A program made the translations under genes and the position numbers. A stretch of 64,000 nt of DNA from Pseudobacillus lumedeiriae (GTDB lineage Bacteria > Bacillota > Bacilli > Bacillales > Domibacillaceae), in contig NZ_JAUIYO010000006.1 of the NCBI RefSeq assembly GCF_044891285.1, forward strand, positions 62,001 to 126,000, read 5' to 3'. Position 1 is the stretch's first letter, and each line of letters opens with the position of its first letter. This document shows, in pieces, positions 41,536-50,278 of the stretch. Below the pieces are notes generated by a model that was not told the DNA's origin, ran no database searches, and saw nothing but the letters and a program-made list of their open reading frames with translations.

Positions 41536-42483
41536 TCAAATAGATTTATGTCCACTGGACAAAAATCGCTCCAGCCATGCCGCCATCAGCTGCATTCCTT
41601 CTTCATGAAGCGGCCGTTCTAAAACTATTTTCATTAACTTTTTCGTTTCCAAAATGCTTTTCGGTTCTGTCTGCCCTCGGAGGCCGTGCTCCATGTCCTT
41701 AACGATATGATACTCACTTTCTCCTTGTACAAGTCCAGACAACTCTTCTAAAACTGAACTTTCAACGAGCGGGTCTTTGTCGCCGTGCAGTGCAAAAACT
41801 GGACAGGTGACATGCTGCAAAGCTTCTCTCGTATGATAAGCATCGTGCTCGCGGAACCATTTTGCCGGCTGCTTGATGCCTTGGATTCGGATCGTATCGC
41901 TGCTTGATTCTTTCATTTTTCGAAACATTTTTTCCGTCTTTTTTTCATTTTTTTCATCTATCTTCATCTTACGATTCAGCCAGCCTTTCCACCCCGGCAT
42001 GGCAAGCAGTTCCTTGTACGCCTGCTTTCGCTGATGCCCAAGCGCCTCCATCAAGTTATCCACACCGCCGGATAGAAGCATGCATCCGTCCACTTCCATC
42101 TTTGCGGCGATGTCTGTTGCCAAAATGGTCCCTTCGCTATGACCGCACACGATCACATCTGATACATTCTGCTGCGCCTGCAAAAAAGACACTGCGGCTT
42201 TAGCATCGTGCAATAAATCGGACAAACCTGCGTCCATCCAGCTTCCACTGCGCTTTCCTGTTCCTCGTTTATCATACCGAAGTGTAATAAAACCGAGTGC
42301 GGTGAAAAAATGCGCTAATTCTTTATACAAATTGGTTTGATACTTTCCCTTCGGTCCGTTCCCATTACGGTCGATCGGTCCTGAACCAGCAATTAGCAAA
42401 ATAGCCGGGAGTGTTCCTTCTTGTTCCGGACATGACAGTGTCGCAAAAATATCTTTTTCAATTATAACCTCTGTTTCAATCAT
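41536..42483 (-). CDS. Alpha/beta hydrolase
   Basis: The 315-residue enzyme has the oxyanion region LLIAGSGPIDRNGNG, RYDKRGTGKR, the nucleophile elbow VCGHSEGTILA with catalytic serine, an aspartate in LHGDKDPLV, and a histidine in DMEHGLRGQ. It fits serine esterases/peptidases of the dienelactone-hydrolase-like group. No signal peptide, so cytoplasmic. The substrate is unknown. Monocistronic, convergent with the staygreen gene. Confidence 0.85.
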   Translation of the reverse strand: MIETEVIIEKDIFATLSCPEQEGTLPAILLIAGSGPIDRNGNGPKGKYQTNLYKELAHFFTALGFITLRYDKRGTGKRSGSWMDAGLSDLLHDAKAAVSFLQAQQNVSDVIVCGHSEGTILATDIAAKMEVDGCMLLSGGVDNLMEALGHQRKQAYKELLAMPGWKGWLNRKMKIDEKNEKKTEKMFRKMKESSSDTIRIQGIKQPAKWFREHDAYHTREALQHVTCPVFALHGDKDPLVESSVLEELSGLVQGESEYHIVKDMEHGLRGQTEPKSILETKKLMKIVLERPLHEEGMQLMAAWLERFLSSGHKSI

Positions 42484-42875
42484 GACTTCTCTCCTTTAAG
42501 ATTAATGCCTGTTACTGATTGCTGTATTTGCCGCTCCGATGACTGTTCATGTTGAACTTCTAATGTTTTTGTCATTCTATATTATTAATTATGATAATAA
42601 TATCACTTTTGATAAAAATCAACAAAAAAAAGAAAGTACGAACTTTTAGTAATTGTCTCTTCTTTTTGCGAGCAGGTGAATGTTAAAATTACCCGTTCAA
42701 CAGACTCAACATGACTGTGGTATTTATAACATTGGCAACTATTTATTCAATTAGTCATGTAGCAGCGTTTACCTAATGCTTATTTTATTCATTAGCAGTT
42801 TTCTATGATCCATAAATAATGTTAGAACCACATGTGTTGATTATCTATAAATTCCTAAGAACAAGCGAAAAAAAG
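42484..42875. other. Intergenic A+T-rich region
   Basis: No gene is seen. Around 42672-42735, TGTTAAAATTACCCGTTCAACA and ATAACAT look like a badly degraded copy of the dispersed palindromic element. Confidence 0.3.
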
Positions 42876-43130
42876 AGACGCTTTCTTGTAAAATGTAAGT
42901 GTGACCAAACAATTACAAGAAAAGGCGTCCCCTATGAAATAGAATACCATGGATGCAAAAGTTTATTTCCGATGAAGAGCACTAGCCACTGATTGGACTA
43001 ACTGGCTGTGGAGATACAGCACGCAAGATGACAGGAAAAATGTTGATCGGGTACCTTGTGACGACAGCTATGTGTAATTGGAAAAGCCTGTGTTGCTGCG
43101 CCGATGCCGGTTCCACTGCCCGTCAATGTT
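42876..43130 (+). pseudogene. Probable insertion-sequence remnant
   Basis: GACGCTTTCTTGTAA and TTACAAGAAAAGGCGTC form inverted arms just before an ATG. After it a frame with stops reads ALATDWTNWLWRYSTQDDRK before breaking again. This looks like the 5' leader and first codons of a transposase, but I cannot name the family. It is non-functional. Confidence 0.35.
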
Positions 43131-43217
43131 AATTAAGTGCTCCACTTTATTCCAAAAGCTTGGACATGCGGATTCATGTCATCTTTTCATTAGAAACATC
43201 CCATGCCTAAAGACAGA

Positions 43218-44396
43218 CTAGCACCCTTGAGGGGTTTTCCCACTCGGAAAGATCTGTAAAGATGGACGGGCAATAGAGAAGAGCGAAATATCATGTTCAG
43301 TTTTACCATTCATAGCTAATTGGCTTAATATCTCTCCAATGACACTTGCAAATTTAAATCCATGTCCTGAGAATCCAGCAGCAACAGCCACATGAGCATG
43401 CTCTGGATGCAAGTCTACAATAAAATGTTCATCTGGTGTAAATGTATACATACACACCTGTCCATCTTTTAATTCACCTGCAGCCTGCGGCAGATAACTT
43501 TCTAAGAAACTGCGTACATCGCCTTCATCACCCGAATATGCTCCAAATTTACGCTTGCTTTGATCAGGATCGATTGGTTCCCCTAAATCATGCCGTCCAA
43601 CTTTTATCCCTTCCCCACCGAAGTTAGGGAAGCCGAAATATATTCCTGTTGGGATTTCAGACATAAAGACAGGAAAATGTCCAGGATGATACAGTGATTG
43701 ATCAGATTCAAACCAAGCAACCGTTTTACGATAGGCTTGAAGCGGTAAGTCAAGATTAAGCTTTGCAAGCATTTTACCATTCCAAGCTCCTGTCGTAACG
43801 ATAAGTTTGTCCGCCGTATAAGATTCGTGCCTTGTCTGTACTTTTACGGAATCTTGATAGATTTCAACATCCTCCACGGGTGTATTCGTCAAAAGTGAAG
43901 CTCCGTTAACTGTTGCAAGTTCGCGATAAGCACGAATACAATTTTCACTAAACAGCACGCCTGAATTCGGCTCCAAAATAGCAGCAAAATCCTTCGGTAC
44001 ATTTAAACCAGGCCAGCGCTCGTTTATTTCCTCACCATACAGTAATTCATAAGGAAGCGAATGTTCCTGTGCACTTGCTATCGTCTTATCAATAAATTCT
44101 GATTCCCCTTTAGGGCCGAACCCTAATACACCCGTTTGTGCAAAGATTTTATGTTCCGTTTTTTTCCCAAGTTCATCCCATAATGCTTGGGCCCGAAGGA
44201 CAAGGGGAACGTATTCACTGCCCATACCATAAGCATGACGCATGATGCGGGTATCGCCATGATGGCTGCCGCTGGAATGCGGTGGATCAAATGCATCGAT
44301 CAATAATGTCTTCACTCCTTGCTTGGCTAAATAATAACCAGCCGCCATTCCCATTGAACCAGCGCCTACAACGATTACATCAAAATGTGTGCTCAT
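43218..44396 (-). CDS. soxA: Monomeric sarcosine oxidase
   Basis: The 392-residue flavoenzyme oxidises sarcosine to glycine, formaldehyde and H2O2. It begins MSTHFDVIVVGAGSMGMAAGYYLAKQG (FAD-binding), has GSHHGDTRIMRHAYG with the substrate arginines, and CMYTFTPDEHF where the cysteine binds FAD covalently. SGHGFKFAS supplies His and Lys of the active site. These blocks track Bacillus MSOX more closely than E. coli SolA. Start is ATG 44396, 6 bases after AGGAGG. It follows an MFS transporter gene on the same strand, 40 bases away, so substrate uptake and oxidation are probably co-expressed. Confidence 0.92.
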   Translation of the reverse strand: MSTHFDVIVVGAGSMGMAAGYYLAKQGVKTLLIDAFDPPHSSGSHHGDTRIMRHAYGMGSEYVPLVLRAQALWDELGKKTEHKIFAQTGVLGFGPKGESEFIDKTIASAQEHSLPYELLYGEEINERWPGLNVPKDFAAILEPNSGVLFSENCIRAYRELATVNGASLLTNTPVEDVEIYQDSVKVQTRHESYTADKLIVTTGAWNGKMLAKLNLDLPLQAYRKTVAWFESDQSLYHPGHFPVFMSEIPTGIYFGFPNFGGEGIKVGRHDLGEPIDPDQSKRKFGAYSGDEGDVRSFLESYLPQAAGELKDGQVCMYTFTPDEHFIVDLHPEHAHVAVAAGFSGHGFKFASVIGEILSQLAMNGKTEHDISLFSIARPSLQIFPSGKTPQGC

Positions 44397-44435
44397 AATC
44401 ATCCTCCTGAAAGTAGTAAAATAGATAAGTTATCG

Positions 44436-45800
44436 TTACAAATTTTCTTTTATCGAACTATGCAAAGATTCATCCATTCCATGTGCAGAATCACCTGTGC
44501 TATTTACCTCACTTAAAGAGAGGGATTTTGTCTCTGGTGCCCAAGCAATGGAGATAATCGTACCAATTAAAAGAATAACTGCCATTCCACCCATGGTCGC
44601 ATGTAATCCAAAAGAACTCATACTAACCGGAAGGAAGAACGTTCCAATTGCAGCCCCGATCCGGCTAATCGCCGTCACTACACCAATTCCAGATCCCCGG
44701 ATTTCGGTTGGAAAAAGTTCCGATGGATATACAAACTCAAGGTTTGTAGCTGCTGCCATAATAAAAGTGAACGCTAGGAAGAATACGATCGCTAAGAGGG
44801 GATGACTTGTGATACTAAGCATAAACATGCTGACAACAAGGAGAACAAAAGAGCCAATGGTGAATCCCCTTCGGGTAAATTTTTCTAAAAACCATAGACC
44901 AACAACGGCGCCAACAAGAAGAAAGATATTTAACCACATGTATACCGAGAAATTCTCTTTAAACCCCATGTATTTCAAAATGGTTGGGAGAAACGTGTAT
45001 ATAGCAAAGTATGGAATGACCTGACAGACATAAAACAGCCCGCCAAAAGCCGTACGCTTCCAAAGTCTTTTGCTAAAGAGATCTAAAAAACCAGTCTTGG
45101 CTTGGCTGTTCCCAATATTTGTGTCCATCTCCACATTTGCTCCGATATGTTTGCGGATGATATGCTGCGCTTCTTCGATGCGCCCCTTACTAATAAGCCA
45201 TCTAGGCGACTCAGGCGTTCCAATTCGCAAGATCAACACAATGAAGGCAGGAATCGCGGCACTAATAAGCATCCAACGCCATGATTCAGGACCAGCCTTC
45301 CCCAAATAAAATCCAACGAAGTTTGCAACTACATACCCTACTGTCCACACAATGTTTAAAGAAGCTAGCAATGCTCCCCTATATTTTTTTGGAGCAAATT
45401 CAGCGAGTAAAGTTGTTCCCACTGCGTAATCTCCTCCGAGGGCTAAGCCTATCATTAATCGCAGGATAAACAACGTTGCTGGATCATTCACAAAAAATTG
45501 AAGAATGGAAGCAATTGTAATCACTAAGAAGTTTGTAAGAAATATTTTTTGTCTGCCAATTCGATCAGATAGGCCTCCAAGCAGCAAACTGCCAAAAAAA
45601 AGTCCAATTAAAGCGGAACTTCCAATTAGTCCTTCCCACATTGGGCTTAAATTCATTTCAGGACTAAGCAAAGCAAGAGCCATACCAATAATCCCAAGAG
45701 TATAACCGTCAGAAAAATTTGCCCCAAAAGTAAGCGCAGTAATTTTGAAATGAAACTTGTTAAGCGGGGCATCATCCATCTTAAATTTCCTTTCAGTCAT
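44436..45800 (-). CDS. MFS transporter co-transcribed with sarcosine oxidase
   Basis: The 454-residue, 12-helix transporter has sugar-porter-like marks: GGLSDRIGRQKIF after TM2, GGDYAVGTTLLAEFAPKKYRGALLA in TM4-5, and PESPRWLISKGRIEEAQ in the central loop. It is close to the SV2-like/aromatic-acid symporter branch. The next gene is sarcosine oxidase, so an N-methylated amine or amino acid such as sarcosine is a plausible substrate (inferred from context). Start is ATG 45800, about 11 bases after GAGGG. It is the first gene of the pair. Confidence 0.85.
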   Translation of the reverse strand: MTERKFKMDDAPLNKFHFKITALTFGANFSDGYTLGIIGMALALLSPEMNLSPMWEGLIGSSALIGLFFGSLLLGGLSDRIGRQKIFLTNFLVITIASILQFFVNDPATLFILRLMIGLALGGDYAVGTTLLAEFAPKKYRGALLASLNIVWTVGYVVANFVGFYLGKAGPESWRWMLISAAIPAFIVLILRIGTPESPRWLISKGRIEEAQHIIRKHIGANVEMDTNIGNSQAKTGFLDLFSKRLWKRTAFGGLFYVCQVIPYFAIYTFLPTILKYMGFKENFSVYMWLNIFLLVGAVVGLWFLEKFTRRGFTIGSFVLLVVSMFMLSITSHPLLAIVFFLAFTFIMAAATNLEFVYPSELFPTEIRGSGIGVVTAISRIGAAIGTFFLPVSMSSFGLHATMGGMAVILLIGTIISIAWAPETKSLSLSEVNSTGDSAHGMDESLHSSIKENL

Positions 45801-46288
45801 TAGACACGTTCCCTCATTTCCCATATAATTTTTGGTTATGTCTTTTAAAAGAATATGAACTTACTAGAATTAACCGGACGGCTGCTCTATCTTGCTTGAT
45901 CTATCGCTATCATCTAATGACAGACTGTCCTTGAGATCAGATGTATGCGATTACATTTAGGTCATCACTTTGTCCCGCCATTATATAAATCCCATTTAAC
46001 CTTTTAACATTTCGTTAAGTTCAATTAGTCATCCATCTCAGCCCCTTTTTTGTTTGTTATAAAACGAATGAGAAAACACCCCCATAAACACATTCTCAAA
46101 AAAGACGTTGTTCTTTTTATGAACGTGTTCTTTAATTGATAATATTCATAATAGTCAAAAAATATTTCTTTGTCAATTTTAAATTAACCACCCAGCCATT
46201 TAGCGCATCATATAGACAGACTGCTCCCCACTTATAGGGACATCATTAGGAATATGCCAATATACAGCGTTAAGAAAACCCCAATATA
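45801..46288. other. Intergenic region, no gene seen
   Basis: A+T-rich DNA upstream of the MFS-soxA pair. AGAACACG-type inverted sequence (TGAACGTGTTC, 46118-46131) is a possible operator. Nothing else stands out. Confidence 0.35.
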
Positions 46289-46334
46289 AAAAGCCCAATT
46301 TCTCAGGATTAAAATTGAGAAATTGGGCTTTTGG
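46286..46334 (-). terminator. Strong hairpin terminator
   Basis: AAAAGCCCAATTTCTCA and TGAGAAATTGGGCTTTT form a perfect 17-bp stem with T runs on both strands. It lies beyond the TetR gene that ends at 46620. Confidence 0.8.
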
Positions 46335-46440
46335 GTTCTCCTCCGTTTTAGGATAGATATGGCATAGAACTCTATTTTTATGACTAAGCGAACACGGAGG
46401 TCGAGCTCACTAAAGAGGAAAAACAAAAAATTCTAGGGAC

Positions 46441-46623
46441 GTGAGGAAAGAGGAATACGCTAATTTACCGCCATCACAAATTTGGCAGATCAGTTATTTT
46501 AGAATCTGGCTTTTACTTCATGTTGCAGAAACAAGATATGAAGAAGCATTGAGGGCAAAACAAAAGACAAGCGAAGCACGATCGAGAAAAGAGAATGAAT
46601 CGATCATCATCCGTAAATATTAG
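46441..46623 (+). CDS. Doubtful short ORF (60 aa)
   Basis: A GTG-initiated frame (MRKEEYANLPPSQIWQISYF...) has a C-terminal charged helix but a poor ribosome site, and its end overlaps the TetR stop codon. It could be a decayed fragment of a larger gene. No family is recognised. Confidence 0.2.
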   Translation: MRKEEYANLPPSQIWQISYFRIWLLLHVAETRYEEALRAKQKTSEARSRKENESIIIRKY

Positions 46624-47279
46624 CCCTTTGACAGCTTTTGTGCCACTTCCTTAATATATCTTACGGTTATCTCTATCGCTTCTTCTTTTTTATAACTGCT
46701 CCTGTTATTCAAGAGTGTCGACATCATACCTTTCCATAGAAGGATGATCATATTATTTACATCTTCTATATGTTCAGAGCGGATATCATGCTTCTTCTCA
46801 ATCTCTAAAAACATCTTGTTTCTTTTACCTAGGTTAGGCTCAAAGAGTGTAGGCTTGATTTCATCTGGTATCCCAATTAACTCACTGGGATATACAGAAT
46901 AATAATGCTTAAGTAATTCATCAGGTTTTTCACCTAAATCTTCTATAAAGAGGGCATAATATATTTCAGGTTTAGAAAATGAATATTTACAAAAACATTC
47001 CCATGATACAATATATTTATCTAAGTAACTCTCTTCTTTACTCATATATACATTAACTTCGTGTACATAATCCTTAACGAGCTTCATTGAAGCAAAAAAT
47101 AAAAGGTGCGACAGATCTTTAAAATAATTATAAATGGTGGACGTAGTATAGCCTGCTCTCTCTGCAACCTTTCGTGCAGTAACATTTTTAATCCCTTCTT
47201 CTTCGATAATTTGAACAGCTGCGTCAACAAAATATTGATACATTCTATTTACCTGTATTTGTTTACGTTTCGTGGCCAT
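46620..47279 (-). CDS. TetR family regulator
   Basis: The 219-residue protein has a TetR helix-turn-helix (AAVQIIEEEGIKNVTARKVAERAGYTTSTIYNYFKDLSHLL at about 20-58) and a helical C-terminal sensing domain. Start is ATG 47279, after GAGGAGAAGAG. It lies downstream of the permease/amidase genes on the same strand, with a terminator between, so it is probably transcribed on its own. It may control the neighbouring permease or soxA locus; this is inference. Confidence 0.82.
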   Translation of the reverse strand: MATKRKQIQVNRMYQYFVDAAVQIIEEEGIKNVTARKVAERAGYTTSTIYNYFKDLSHLLFFASMKLVKDYVHEVNVYMSKEESYLDKYIVSWECFCKYSFSKPEIYYALFIEDLGEKPDELLKHYYSVYPSELIGIPDEIKPTLFEPNLGKRNKMFLEIEKKHDIRSEHIEDVNNMIILLWKGMMSTLLNNRSSYKKEEAIEITVRYIKEVAQKLSKG

Positions 47280-47409
47280 TTCTCTTCTCCTCAATTTTGC
47301 AAATATTGTGAGTTTATTATACAAGTTTATATGGATATGTACAAAACCTCCTATTTTTCATAACCTTTTTATATTTACTTTGCTACTGGCATGCTTCAAT
47401 TACAAAAAT

Positions 47410-47456
47410 AAAAGGACATGAACTCGAGTACTATCCCAAGTCCATGTCCTATAAAA
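47410..47456 (-). terminator. Terminator after the APC permease
   Basis: GGACATG-ACT and AGT-CATGTCC form a stem followed by TTTTATTTTTG on the minus strand. Confidence 0.75.
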
Positions 47457-47481
47457 TACCTTCTTAATACATTGTTATTAA

Positions 47482-48840
47482 TCACAAATTACGAATGCTT
47501 GGCGGCAGCTTTTTAAATCCTTTTGTCGTAATCAGCGCATAGATCAAGCCGATGACCATCCAGATTAAGCCTACTTTTAACGTCATTGGTGACAAGTTAA
47601 TAAATAGATAGAAACAGATTAAAAAACCTAAGCCCGGAATGAGTAAATAACGGAAAAATTTCTTTTCTTTTTTACGAAAATAGTAATACACGATGACAGA
47701 TAAGTTCACAAACATAAACCCAGTGAGACCGCCAAAGTTCATTAATTCTGCAACAAAATTTATTGGCAGGACAATCGCTCCAACAATACTCATGCTGCAC
47801 ATTAATAAAATATTATTGATCGGTGTTTTATATTTAGGATGTAGACGTGTAAAGAATTTTTTCGGCAATACTTCATCACGCCCCATGCTAAACATTAAAC
47901 GTGAAGCACTCGCTTGACCTGTTAAACCCGCTGTCAAAGATGACACGATAATAGCTACTGTGTACAGTGTCGCAAGAATTGCACCGCCTGCTGCTTTCGC
48001 AACATCAAATAATGCTGTATCTGCTGAGCTAAAACTGTTTACATCCGGCCATACAAGCTGGGCAACGTAAGCTTGCACGATAAAAATCACCCCGCCGATT
48101 AAGCAGGAAAGAATGGCCGCTTTCCAAATATCATCTTTGGGATTTACAGCTTCTTCAGATAAGGTTGTAATAGAATCAAAACCTAAAAATGAGAAACATG
48201 CCATCGCCGCACCTGAAATAATGGCGGTCATGACAAACTTTTCGCTTTGAAAGAACGGAGTAATCGATACTAGTGCGGATGCACCGTCCCCACCTACAAT
48301 TGTTTTTATACAAAAAATCACAAATACAACAACAACTATTCCCATAAACAATACTAATAGCTGGTTCGTTTTCGCTGCCATTGCAATTCCAAGAATATTT
48401 ACTGTTGTAATAATACCAGCAATGATCAATACCCATATCCAATAAGGAATAGATGGAACTAATGCATTAGCATAGGACCCGCCTACCATAAAGACAATTA
48501 ACGGTACTAGTACATAGTCCATAAACATGGCCCAGCCGGCAAAAAAACCTAAATGTGGATGAATGGCACGTTGTGTATACGTATACGTAGATCCGGAAAT
48601 AGGAAATGCAGCAGCCATCCTTCCATAACTATAGGCAGAAAACATCATTGCCACCATGGCGATTAAATAAGCTAGTGGCAGCATACCGCCTGTTGACTGT
48701 GCTGCAAAGCCATATATATAAGCGGGCGCAATGGGCGTCATAAAAGCAATTCCGTAAATCACCAAATCCTTCAGAGTCAAGACACGCTTGAAATGAGAAG
48801 CCGAACTGACGTGATGTGAATTCATTTGTACATTACTCAT
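47482..48840 (-). CDS. APC superfamily amino-acid permease, lysine-riboswitch controlled
   Basis: The 452-residue permease has 12 membrane helices and APC marks: YGIAFMTPIAPAYIYGF in TM1, GSTYTYTQRAIHPHLGFFAGWAMFMDYV in TM2-3 and FLGFDSITTLSEEAVNPKDDIWKA in TM6. It resembles putrescine/amino-acid permeases of the PuuP/YhdG type. The upstream lysine riboswitch in the same direction makes lysine or a related diamine a plausible substrate. It follows the amidase gene by 16 bases, so the two share a transcript. Substrate prediction is from regulation and family, not from binding residues. Confidence 0.85.
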   Translation of the reverse strand: MSNVQMNSHHVSSASHFKRVLTLKDLVIYGIAFMTPIAPAYIYGFAAQSTGGMLPLAYLIAMVAMMFSAYSYGRMAAAFPISGSTYTYTQRAIHPHLGFFAGWAMFMDYVLVPLIVFMVGGSYANALVPSIPYWIWVLIIAGIITTVNILGIAMAAKTNQLLVLFMGIVVVVFVIFCIKTIVGGDGASALVSITPFFQSEKFVMTAIISGAAMACFSFLGFDSITTLSEEAVNPKDDIWKAAILSCLIGGVIFIVQAYVAQLVWPDVNSFSSADTALFDVAKAAGGAILATLYTVAIIVSSLTAGLTGQASASRLMFSMGRDEVLPKKFFTRLHPKYKTPINNILLMCSMSIVGAIVLPINFVAELMNFGGLTGFMFVNLSVIVYYYFRKKEKKFFRYLLIPGLGFLICFYLFINLSPMTLKVGLIWMVIGLIYALITTKGFKKLPPSIRNL

Positions 48841-48856
48841 TTAAAAGGATTCCTCT

Positions 48857-49573
48857 CTATCTTTGAACGACTGCACGTTGTTCCATTTCCTCTGAAATGA
48901 GTTGAATGGTTTCGTCGGTGCTCATTACTTGGCAATATATTTGGTTCATAATCATGATTTCTGCATCATGTAATTGTTGTGTAGCAGCAGCACACGCATC
49001 TTCTACTAAAATCACTTCAAAACCAGCATCGGCTAAGCTGCGAACCGTCGAAGCAACACATTGGTCTGTGACAACCCCTGTACATACAATTGTTTCAATG
49101 CCCATGTTTCGAAGTAAAAACTCATAGTTTGTACCGCTTAACACACTATCTGTTGTTTTATTTACTACGATTTCATCCTCTAATGGTTTTAATTCATCAA
49201 CCATTTCCGCACCTGGATCACCGATTGGCAATAAAATGTTATTCCATCCCGGGCGGCGCTGTACCGGAGAACGGTCACGTCCATCCTTGTGATGACAGGC
49301 AATACGTCCGAAAGTGACTTCTAATTGATTAGCACGGAAAAAGTCTAGTAGTTTTTTATTGTTTGGAATCGCTACGTGATCAATGCGATCAAAGAAATAC
49401 TCCCATTTATCGAACATTCCCTTTTCTCTTGCAATTTGAGCATCCAATCCATCACGGCTAATAAATTGATTCTGCATATCAACGATTAAAAGTGCTGTTT
49501 TTTCCGGATCTAATTTCATTTTCCCTTCATCAGTTGGAATAAATTCGTAATAAAGTGTTTGTTGATTTTCCAT
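48857..49573 (-). CDS. Isochorismatase-like cysteine hydrolase
   Basis: The 238-residue protein has the catalytic triad of the family: Asp in ALLIVDMQNQF, Lys in VVNKTTDSVLSGT and Cys in VVTDQCVASTVRSLADAGF. This is the arrangement of nicotinamidase, N-carbamoylsarcosine amidase and ureidoacrylate hydrolase, all of which cleave amides or carbamoyl groups. The ATG has an AAGGAG site. It is the first gene after the lysine riboswitch and pairs with the permease. Nearness to sarcosine oxidase would fit an N-carbamoylsarcosine-type amidase, but the riboswitch argues for a lysine-related amide. The substrate is open. Confidence 0.85.
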   Translation of the reverse strand: MENQQTLYYEFIPTDEGKMKLDPEKTALLIVDMQNQFISRDGLDAQIAREKGMFDKWEYFFDRIDHVAIPNNKKLLDFFRANQLEVTFGRIACHHKDGRDRSPVQRRPGWNNILLPIGDPGAEMVDELKPLEDEIVVNKTTDSVLSGTNYEFLLRNMGIETIVCTGVVTDQCVASTVRSLADAGFEVILVEDACAAATQQLHDAEIMIMNQIYCQVMSTDETIQLISEEMEQRAVVQR

Positions 49574-49625
49574 AATAATCTCCTTCGTGTTAGCCTTTAC
49601 AAGCTGTATTTTTTTAAAAATAAAA

Positions 49626-49722
49626 GGCGATGTTAATGACTAGTGTTGATGCTGTCCTTTTGTTGATTGAAGCGGAAAGCGAGCGCCCCGGCAAAAATCA
49701 ACAGGTAAGTTTAACAAAGCCT
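49626..49722. repeat. Dispersed palindromic element in reverse orientation
   Basis: GATGTTAATGACTAGTGTTGATG, GTTGATTGAAGCGGAAAGCGAGCGCC, AATCAACAGG and TTTAACAAAGCC are the reverse complement of the other copies. It lies between the lysine-riboswitch terminator and the amidase start. Confidence 0.65.
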
Positions 49723-49723
49723 A

Positions 49724-49763
49724 ATAAAAAAAGAGATTCCCCGTTTATACTAGGGAATCTCTT
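49724..49763 (-). terminator. Riboswitch terminator of the amidase-permease operon
   Basis: AAGAGATTCCC and GGGAATCTCTT form a perfect 11-bp stem followed by TTTTTATTAG on the minus strand. It is the expression-platform terminator expected for a lysine riboswitch (premature stop when lysine is bound). Confidence 0.85.
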
Positions 49764-49769
49764 GATGGC

Positions 49770-49826
49770 AATAAAAAAGACTATATACCTTCTCCGAGAT
49801 AGAACCCGGAAATCGATGTAGTCATT
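49770..49826 (-). promoter_or_regulatory. Second hairpin and 14-codon ORF inside the leader
   Basis: GACTA and TAGTC surround a TTTCCG/CGGAGAA stem and are followed by TTTTTT, so this may be an additional terminator. The same stretch is a 14-codon frame (MTTSISGFYLGEGI). The ORF may be chance. Confidence 0.35.
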
Positions 49827-49855
49827 CCAAATTCCTCACCCTTTTATCTCTTTTT

Positions 49856-50034
49856 GAGATAGCACAACTTAATAAATCGGGAAATTTATTAAGACAGTTC
49901 TGTAATTATTCATTACAGACCCAATACATAATGGCGAGAACTCATTACATACTTCGGCGATATTTCCTTCTGCATAGCTTCTTCATCTTCTCGGACTCCA
50001 CTAAGCACTAATAAATATCGCGCCTCTACCTCAC
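49856..50034 (-). promoter_or_regulatory. Lysine riboswitch aptamer (L box)
   Basis: On the minus strand GAGGTAGAGGCGCGATATTT pairs with AAATATCGCCGAAG, then come TTGGGTCTGTAATG, AATTACAGAACTGTC and the closing CTATCTC. These are the conserved lysine-riboswitch blocks (AGAGGCGC, CGCCGAAG, CTGTC). P1 strands GAGGTAG and CTATCTC pair. The terminator at 49763-49724 follows. Confidence 0.9.
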
Positions 50035-50070
50035 AGTCATAAGCAGTGAGGCTATTAAATTATAGGAATA

Positions 50071-50100
50071 ATTATATAATTATAACTATTCAAATGTCAA
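50071..50100 (-). promoter_or_regulatory. Promoter of the lysine riboswitch
   Basis: TTGACA (50095-50100) and TATAAT (50071-50076) on the minus strand are both perfect, with an 18-base spacer. The start would fall about 25 bases before the aptamer. Confidence 0.8.
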
Positions 50101-50278
50101 ACCTATATTTTCATAGACTAAAACTTGTTTCATTGAATTAAGAAAGTTATATTCATAAATTTTATATTATTCCACAAAATCAATGTCATTGTTTTGCTAG
50201 GTAAATAAATAGGATTAGGTATTTATTAAGTATAAGATTAGGAGTATGATAATAGGTAAAAAGGAAAGAGGGCATCAT

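Noticed and set aside
46232..46426. 64-codon frame on the minus strand
   Set aside because: It overlaps the perfect hairpin at 46286-46334, and its peptide is just the translation of that palindrome and flanks.
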